A stretch of DNA of 64,000 nucleotides, taken from assembly GCA_947311845.1 (NCBI GenBank), contig CAMZMU010000123.1, positions 13,111,347 through 13,175,346 on the forward strand, in the 5' to 3' direction. The stretch comes from Poa pratensis. Its lineage: Eukaryota; Streptophyta; Magnoliopsida; Poales; Poaceae. The notes under the pieces were generated by a model. That model did not search any database. It was not told the DNA's origin and saw only the letters and a list, made by a program, of their open reading frames with translations. The position numbers and the translations under genes are program-made. Each line of letters opens with the position of its first letter. Position 1 is the first letter of the stretch. Shown here piece after piece: positions 57,147 through 64,000 of the stretch.

Positions 57147-57652
57147 CTCTAGGAATCCTATACGGGTGCGCCCTGCTTCTCTGCTTGCTCATGCAAACAG
57201 AGTACCTGCCGACAATTATCTAGTTGGAGTAAAAAATTTGCATTTAACCCAACGATCAGCAACCACCTGCTAATACTACTACAATGTAGGCGCGCTGTCG
57301 GCCAGTGACAAAAGATGAAGCAGAGAACAGCAGATGTGAGTTTGCTCACTTGCACTCTAGCTGGACTACGAACAGTACGAACTCGGCTGGCGGTGTCGGG
57401 AACAGGGTTCAGCACCAGGCGGACGATGTACCAACCACTGATCACGGAAACAAGGCACAACCATTTGAACGAGAGGAGGTTAGTTACAGGTTTGTTGAGA
57501 TCAAACTGATCTGCTACGTATGCAGGCTAGAAAATAGGAGGGCGGTGCATTACGGATGAGGACGCTGATGAGATTGAGAACGGTGGCATTTGCTTTGTAA
57601 TTTGTCAGATGTGTGACACACACATTCACCAAGCCACCTTTAATAGTAAAGA
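57147..57652 (-). mobile_element. Possible second Helitron, short
   Basis: The minus-strand start TCTTTACTATTAAAGG at 57652 is identical to the start of the Helitron at 53519. Downstream on the minus strand, a GGGCGCACCC stem is followed by CTAG near 57150. The base after CTAG is not the expected T, so the 3' end is doubtful. Confidence 0.35.
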
Positions 57653-57812
57653 TACACGCACTATACATTGGAAGTACATACTGCATTTGAAAGTGCTAGC
57701 GAGCTGAAAGTACACTTATAACTATTTTTCTTGAAATTCCTTATTTGAAATGGGGAGTTACCCTGGCCTCTGCATCGAAGAGATGCATACGGCCTTCATT
57801 TATTCATACACA

Positions 57813-58172
57813 TTTTTTTTTTTTGAAGCCTCTCTGGGATTACAAGCTGTAGTACCTGTTCGGACACACATGAAACACACACCACACGCACACCACACAC
57901 ACGCACACCCCACCTATGTGTCTAAACTAGACCTACATCCTATAACCCAGAACTACGTCCTGAGAGACTTGGCCGAAGACCAGTGCTTCGGTGACCGACG
58001 GGCACGTCGATCTCGCCTGTGGTACATAGACGTGAGGCAGAAGAGCTCCTGGGAACAGCCAGTGCCTGGCTGCTAAAAACCCCGTGAGACACCGTGAGTC
58101 GATCTCAGGGATCGAACTCGCCATGGGTAGCTGGCCACCGCCGAACGCTACCACTGAGCCACTGGCTCGTTC
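57813..58172 (-). mobile_element. tRNA-derived SINE with 17-bp target duplication
   Basis: On the minus strand the element opens with GAGCCAGTGGCTCAGTGGTA (A-box type) and GAGTTCGATCCC (B box), runs about 350 bp and ends in 12 A. The duplication TGTGTATGAATAAATGA stands perfect on both sides (plus-strand positions 57796-57812 and 58173-58189). The middle includes a CA-rich simple-sequence stretch (57865-57910). It has no coding capacity. Confidence 0.92.
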
Positions 58173-58659
58173 TCATTTATTCATACACACTTGGAAGTAT
58201 TAGCGCGAGGCACTCCAAGTACAAGAAAAACGTAAGGAACACAACCTCTCGACCTGGGATGCTTCGCTTGTGAGACGAGTTAGCACATAGTGTACTGCTA
58301 CATTTCAGACACTTTGAAAAGGTCGTCGTTTTGGCAAATACAGTTTTGACTCCTGTCCGAGTAGAAAAAAAAGTTATAACATTACTTCTTTTCTGAAAAA
58401 GGTGGTAACAAATATATTCAAGTGTCATACGCTCAAAGTCTTGTAATAATATGGAAGTTGTGGTACTCTCACTGGTAGAAAACTGTCCTATGGTCCCGGT
58501 TCGGTTGGGCCATCCGTCCCGGTTCCCGAACCGGTACCAGCCAATCGGGACGAATGCTGGTCCCGGTTCAGACACGAACCGGGACCAATGGGGCTCCACG
58601 TGGCCAGTTCTGGCTGCGAACCGGGACCAATGAGTGTTTTTTTTTGTATTTAGGGTTTA

Positions 58660-58742
58660 GAGTCTCCCTCTCGCCGGTGCCCCCTCTCGCCGGTGCCCCC
58701 TCTCCCTCTCGCCGGTGCCCCCTCTCCCTCTCGCCGGTGTCT
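58660..58742 (+). repeat. Short tandem repeat near the CACTA left end
   Basis: CCCTCTCGCCGGTG recurs four to five times, with and without an extra CCCTCT. Confidence 0.85.
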
Positions 58743-58897
58743 CCGTCGTCTCCCCCTTCTTCGCATCGCCGACGTGCTCTCCATCGTTTCCATACGCATA
58801 TTATATGATCTACTATATACACAGTACACGTTGATGCATATATAATTAATATTCGATCTCTTGCGAGAATACAACTATTTAATTACATGGAGATAGA

Positions 58898-59729
58898 TCA
58901 CATATGTAGTTCATCGTCCGCAGCATAATGTTCTCCCCTTTCATCGATGACCTCCCTAAGCAGAAATCCCGCCAATTCCTCTTGAATTGCTCGTATGCGC
59001 TGTTCTGGGGCGAGCTTCTCCCGCATTTGGCTCAAAGAAGTTGTTCTCCGCTCAGAGGTCAACTCGCGAATGAACTCGCAAACGTAGAATCCACATAAAT
59101 TACTCCCCAGTGGCTGCTGCGGACTTTTCACCGATATATAAGTTAGCTCATCTTTGAATGGATCTTGTACATTCTGTTTGAATAGTGTTCAACACCTGCT
59201 TTGGCAAAAAAAAATGAACAAAAGAGTTATTAATTACTTGATATCAGGAAACGAACGAAAGAGGCCGATATAATGCGATAATGATTGAAATTACTTATTG
59301 AGCATTTCTTTCATTTCGGTCCACGTCGCTTGGTCCCAACTTAATGAGTCGTATGCTTCAACTCTGGACTTTTCAAATTGAATGCTTAGCAGAATCCAGT
59401 GGAACCTGCGGACGTTTACATAAAGCAGACATGCATAGCTCATCAATTACACTTAACATCGAGAAAGCCAAATAAAAATATGTACAAGACAGAAACACTC
59501 ACTTGAAGTTGTAAGGAAATAGTATTTCCGTACAGAAGTTTTGCTTGATTAAAAAGGTGGTCAGGTCATGCTCCACGTCTCTGGGAAAGTTGCGTAACGT
59601 ATGTTCATTAACGATATATGGGTCAACGAACCCAACCTCATAATGTCTAGATGCTTTGCATTCCATCATCTTCATTCTACATAATAGCGTACAAAAGGAT
59701 ATATATATAGTCAGGATAATATAATACAT
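58898..59729 (-). pseudogene. CACTA ORF2 C-terminus: Ulp1-like cysteine protease domain
   Basis: Three minus-strand exons carry a C48 (Ulp1/SENP-type) fold. The first (near 59690-59500) has GFVDPYIVNEHTL and FPYNFK. The second (about 59404-59295) has FHWILLSI with the catalytic His and VEAYDSLS with the Asp. The third (to the stop at 58898) has QPLGSNLCGFYVCEFIREL with the catalytic Cys. Splice junctions look usable. All three catalytic residues are present although the N-terminal part of the same ORF is broken. In plant CACTA and Mutator elements such domains may deSUMOylate host factors; the role is unproven. Confidence 0.75.
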
Positions 59730-59775
59730 GCAATGAACGAGCTGAGCTAGAGACTTAATTACGAAAATAAATCAC

Positions 59776-61964
59776 TTACATACAATAGCAACTGAGGATA
59801 GATTTGTCGAGGGCGCGCTGATTGAATAACTGAAACAGTTCAGTCATTTGAACCTGTATACCGTAAGGTTTGAAGAAATGCTCCACTCGAACGTCCACCG
59901 CAATCCACTCCTTCGCGCCCTTCTTTGATGTGTGCACCATGTACCACTCATGCAGATTTCGCATATGTGTTGATAGACGCGTGAGCTCCTCATTACTGAC
60001 CATAGACTCCCCTGTGACATATTTCCGTGCTATCTCTAACATTGGCTGATCTTCATAGCCTAAAAGTTGACCAAGGGTCATACCCATGGCGATAGCATTT
60101 TCCATGGCCTGCGATACAGTGATACCCTGTTCTCTAGCAGCAGGTATGGCTCTGGGGTCCAATAATTGCAGGTCCTTATCCATATCGGCTCTGAAGTCCT
60201 TGTCGATATCGGAACACACTATGAGCGGGGGGACCGATTGATTTTTCTGCTGTCCGAGCTGGGCAATTTGTTTCCCGCTTTTTGCTCTTCTTTCCTTGTC
60301 CTGCTCAGACTGGGCACGTGCTAGCTTACTAAGTTCACGACCATAGTCAGATTGCAGATTCATCGATATTTGGGATGGCTGCTCAAGGAAGGACTTTCTC
60401 CACTTTTTGGTTTTTTCATCGTATACCGGCTTCTGCTCGGGCTTTTTTGGTGCAAAAAAAGCCTTATTGTAGGCAGCCACCTCCGCGGCGTTTTCCGCTA
60501 CAGTCCTGTCATAAGGTCTAATGGGAAGATTCTTATGAGGTACTGTTGGGAGGGGCGACCTTTACGTTTCGGTGATCGCTTACCCCTCATAGTACGAGCG
60601 GTGGGCGGAAACGGCTGACGCGGCGACGGAGACGGCTGACGCGGCGGCGGAGACGGCTGCGCTGGAGACTGGTGAGGCGGTGAAGAGGACTGTTGCGCTG
60701 GAGAATGCTGAGGCGGTGAAGAGGACTGTTGCGCTGGAGACTGGTGAGGAGTCGATGGCCTTGGCTGCCAGTTCGGAAGCACGATGAATTCCTTTGGCCA
60801 TAGAATGGTCGCTTTCTTGGCTTCTCCAAGTTCAAGCACCTCCCCATCTTCACCTGCAGGGTGTTGCAGCTTCAGCTCCTCATAATCTTTCATCACTTCA
60901 TCCACCGCGACAACAGCGTAGCCATTTGGAACCGGAGAGAAATGGTAAGTTGGATTAGGTCCAATTGGTACTACATAGCCGACCGCCACCTTCACGGTTA
61001 AGTTAAAAACTTTCACGGCATGCTAAAAGCGTAGCCACCAGCCCCCATAGTATGGTGGTAGATCTTTTTAGCAGCATTTGCCTTATTTTTTGCAGACTTT
61101 TCCTGAGCATCCTCCGATTTCTTGTACGCCACAAATTCTTCCCAGTAGTCACTTATCTTCTCATACCCTTTATCGAAGTCCGGAGTCTTATCTTTCTGGA
61201 CAAACTCGATGTTCAATCTTTTCTTCCAGTTCTTGAATAGCTCGGCCATCTTCTTAAAAGCCCAGTCCCTGACTTTTTGCTCCATGTTTTTCCGGGCAAT
61301 CTTTTCTGCCTCATTTGGATCCTCCTCATCTGGATCCACCTCTGGCGCCAGGGTGAAATTAAGCATGAGCTTTCTCCAAAGTTTTCTTTGCCCTCATCGC
61401 CGACATATCTTACTCCTCCCTCCTTTGGCTGATGCCATTCTCGAACGGTAATCGGGATGTAGTCCCTAACAAGAACTCCACATTGCTTTACCATTTTATT
61501 TTTAACACCAGGGGGAGCAGTCGGTGTGCCGTCTTCAGCGACTTTTTCGATCCTGTACCTTTCTTGGTCGCCCAACGTTTTGGTTGGGCCTCGTTTTGTC
61601 CTTACAGAATTTTTGCTCGATCCGGAGGGCTAAAAGAAGAAAGAGCGTTAATATATGTATATAGACAACAGAGGCTTAATTAATACAATCTTCGGCTTCA
61701 TTAATATATGTATATGCACCTCGCCGGAGTTTGCAACATTTAATGTTCCACCGGAGCCTTCGGCTTCTCCCTCGTCGGCTTCTCCCTCGCCGGCTTCTCC
61801 CCCCCCCAGCCGTCGGGTTCTACCTCACCGGAGCCGTCTCTTCGGTTGAGAGACTCATCTCCCTCACCGGAGTTGTTCAGAAACTGCGAGGTGACATCGC
61901 CAACATCTTCCGGCCCGCGGATTATATCCTCGAGGATGTTTTCCTGATTTTCGTCTCGTTCCAT
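59776..61964 (-). pseudogene. CACTA ORF2 N-terminal and middle part, decayed
   Basis: The start MERDENQENILED at 61964 leads an acidic N-terminus (first exon to about 61725). The next exon includes GDQERYRIEKVAEDGTP and VREWHQPKEGG. Then KNWKKRLNIEFVQKDKTPDF and YHHTMGAGGY lie in another frame, which are features of the plant CACTA/En-Spm ORF2 (transposase_24-like) region. After that a junction enters a Pro/Ser/Gln-rich linker and the YNKAFFAPKKPEQKPVYDE segment in yet another frame. At least two frameshifts (about 61385 and 60550) and one probable internal deletion (about 61020) make it non-functional. Confidence 0.7.
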
Positions 61965-62380
61965 AGTTTCTGCAAATTAAGAACAATGCACAAAACTTTA
62001 GTTGGGTAACTTTGCATACAAATGTGAATCGGATATGTGAATGCAAATGTGAATACAAAGTTAAATTTGCTAATTTTACTAACACATAAATTTTGCTAAC
62101 ACTTTAAATATTCTTAAACAAGCTATTTCTTAATTTTTCCTAACACAGTACTAACAATTCCTAACACAATTTTTTTCCTAACACAATTTTTTCCTAACAC
62201 AGTACTAACAATTACTAACACAATTTTTTTTTCCTAACACAATTTTTTTTCCCTAACACAAAAAATCCTAAGTGTTTGAATTCTAAACCTAAGCAAAAAA
62301 TCCTTTTAGGTTTGAATTTCTAAACCTAAGCATTTGTGTACAATTTTACATCACAAAAAATCCTAAATGTTTTCCCTAAT

Positions 62381-62648
62381 GCAGCAAGTAATTCACTATA
62401 TACATCACACTAAAATTCTAACCTACAATTTTAATCTAATTACTTCTAACCTAACAATTTCTATATACATCACAATTGCTAAAATTTTAATCTAATTACT
62501 TCTAACCTAGTATAATGCAGCAAGTAATTCACTATATACATCACACTAAAATTCTAACCTACAATTTTAATCTAATATATTACTTCTAACCTAACAATTT
62601 CTATATACATCACAATTGCTACAATTTTAATCTAATTACTTTTAATCT
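62381..62648 (+). repeat. 136-bp tandem duplication upstream of the CACTA ORF2
   Basis: GCAGCAAGTAATTCACTATA begins two near-identical units at 62381 and 62517. The flanking AT-rich sequence contains many CCTAACACA words. Confidence 0.88.
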
Positions 62649-63191
62649 ATAATTTAAACCAGTGCAACATTTAAACATATTTAAACACTGTAAATTGGCT
62701 AACATTTTGGTGAACAACAAATATACATTGTACAAAAAAAAAAACTTTGCAAACACGAATTTTGCCAACATTTGGACGAATTTTGCCAACATTTGGACGT
62801 ATACAGTACGTACGTAGCGGCGACGGCGGCCGGGGATCGATCGGCAGGGACGGCGAGGCGGCGTCAGGGCAGGGCAGGGGTGTGGGCGTGCGGCCGGCGT
62901 CGGGGGCGCGAGACGCGTCGACGGCGTTGGGGCGGCGCGACGTCGGGGGCGGCGTCGACGGCGTGGGGGCGGCCGTGGAGGGCGCGAGCGGGGGGCGCGG
63001 CCGTGGAGGAGAGGTGGCGCGTGTGGAGGAGGTGGCGCGGCGGACGTCGACGGCGGCGGCGGGGCGCGGCGTGGGGCGCGGCGCGGAGGTCGGGCAGCCT
63101 GCCGGCGTCGTTTCGCTCTGCGTCGCGCCTTCGGTCCTTAGTCGATTTTGCCTGAATGGGGAAGAAGAGAGGGCGCGGGCAGTTATAGAAG

Positions 63192-63273
63192 CACTCATTG
63201 GTCCCGGTTGCTGGCAAGAACCGGGACCGCCTCTTTGGTCCCGGTTCTTGCCAGCAACCGGGACCAATGAGTG
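63192..63273. repeat. Perfect 37-bp hairpin
   Basis: Arm 63192-63228 and arm 63237-63273 are exact reverse complements around an 8-base loop GCCTCTTT. It is built from GGTCCCGGTT subterminal motifs of the CACTA element. Confidence 0.97.
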
Positions 63274-63779
63274 GGTCATTTAATGCCAGATCCCGTGGCT
63301 TTCGATGGACTCATTGGTCCCGGTTCTTGGTAGAAACCGGGACCAAAGAGTCCTTTTTCAAAATTATTTCGAACTTTTCAGTTCTGAAATGTTGTTCCCG
63401 CCTTTTTTTTCTTATTTAGGTGTTTGAATATGAATTTCAAATGGTTTTGAATCTGAAAAGACTTTCAACATGAAAAGTGTTTAAATTTGAATAAATAATC
63501 TGAAACCATTTTCTGTTTTCTAAAATAATTATTCTAACTATACAAACTATTAACCATTTTGCCATTTTCAATTAAAAATGCATTAACTTTATTGCATATT
63601 TTGAATTGACAAAACTTTCAACATGAAAAATGTTTGAATCTGAATAACTAATTCAAAACCATTTTTACATTATTATTGTCATTTTCAATTTAATATGGAT
63701 AAATTCATATCTTTAAATCCGTAAGTCGAAATTCAGATGCTAAAGATCATTAGTTGGAAATGCAGAGATAAAGAATACA

Positions 63780-63838
63780 TTTTACACGATCGTCGTCGTA
63801 GATAAACAAACATTTTACACGATCGTCGTCGTACATAG
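63780..63838 (+). repeat. Short direct repeat
   Basis: CATTTTACACGATCGTCGTC occurs twice, about 33 bases apart, followed by a further GACGATCG. Confidence 0.9.
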
Positions 63839-63888
63839 ACGATCGGCAGCGCTAGGGAGGACACGTGTCGTGACCGCAAAACCCGCCT

Positions 63889-63924
63889 TTAGTCCCGGTT
63901 GGTGTTACCAACCGGGACTAAAGA
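63889..63924. repeat. CACTA-type subterminal hairpin
   Basis: TTTAGTCCCGGTTGGT pairs with ACCAACCGGGACTAAA around a 3-4-base loop. The motif type AGTCCCGGTTGGT differs from the GGTCCCGGTT type elsewhere in the element. Confidence 0.92.
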
Positions 63925-64000
63925 AGCACACGGATCGTGTGTTTCTTTCAAGCGCTTGGGTGTGTTTCTTTTGAGGGATTGTGAGCTGTTGGATCAGCAG

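Larger units (their letters stand above)
53520..57795 (+). other. Non-coding region with scattered short repeats
   Basis: No supportable gene. Short phrases recur, such as TTTCTGAGATAGAAATGTGT (about 55342 and 55672), GAGAACTCAGGGTGCA (about 54427 and 56562) and GATATGTTCAACTGAGTA (about 55317 and 56522). These suggest old duplicated fragments of one unidentified repeat. Confidence 0.5.
58470..64000 (-). mobile_element. CACTA transposon, cut by the window edge
   Basis: Begins CACTGGTAGAAAA at 58470, a CACTA-type terminus. Just inside lie many GGTCCCGGTT motifs in both orientations (58490-58630), and again at 63195-63350 and 63890-63925. An ORF2 on the minus strand lies between. The right terminus and the transposase ORF are not in the window. 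Confidence 0.8.

Noticed and set aside
62747..63283. GC-rich frames on both strands near the CACTA right part
   Set aside because: Low-complexity translations that include the hairpin repeats; more likely untranslated leader or promoter of the element.

Overview
The window is nuclear DNA of a grass, most likely Triticeae (wheat/barley/Aegilops/rye group). The evidence is intron-bearing plant genes whose best remembered relatives are rice and Arabidopsis proteins, nested LTR retrotransposons of a style typical of Triticeae, many Stowaway MITEs, and a CACTA element with GGTCCCGGTT subterminal repeats. No bacterial, plastid or viral features were seen. All calls come from reading the sequence; no database was searched.

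Layout. 1-17.3 kb is a transposon nest. A complete non-autonomous LTR element (123-6802, target duplication CGGTG) and a 3-bp-duplication DNA transposon (6927-7805) lie in the remains of an older reading frame. Next comes a minus-strand Copia element (8901-17295, target duplication CCTCC). It lacks most of pol and carries two solo LTRs (11357-12926 with duplication ATGAC, 14757-16201 with duplication CATAC). 17.3-45.2 kb is a gene island: TRAPPC11 (18060-23756, 9 exons), a class II-type ribose-phosphate pyrophosphokinase 4 (26384-28624), a xylem-type papain-like cysteine protease (30087-31540), tRNA-Gln(CUG) (31921-31992), a 3-beta-HSD-like short-chain dehydrogenase with a membrane tail (33005-36501), a plant-specific protein of unknown function (41552-42115) and an OEP7-like plastid outer-envelope protein (44833-45194). 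LINE, MITE, SINE-like and Harbinger insertions sit between and inside these genes.

45.2-58.4 kb has no recognisable protein gene. It holds a 1.24-kb tandem duplication directly behind OEP7, three well-delimited Stowaway MITEs, a GC-rich poly(A) retroposon, a Helitron (52086-53519) and a 360-bp SINE with a perfect 17-bp target duplication (57813-58172). 58470 to the window end is a CACTA element, cut by the window edge, with a decayed ORF2 that ends in a Ulp1-like protease domain.

The genes do not form a pathway; they are housekeeping or developmental genes in a transposon-rich background. Three of the six protein genes (TRAPPC11, PRS4, OEP7) each lack exactly one base needed to keep the conserved frame. 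That is either recent decay or, more simply, indel errors in the source assembly. I found no convincing undescribed molecular system. The most interesting signals are structural: a primer-binding-site copy inside both LTRs of the first element, a 3'-terminal hairpin shared by two retroposons, a MITE whose empty site is preserved in a tandem copy, and a perfect 37-bp-arm hairpin in the CACTA element.
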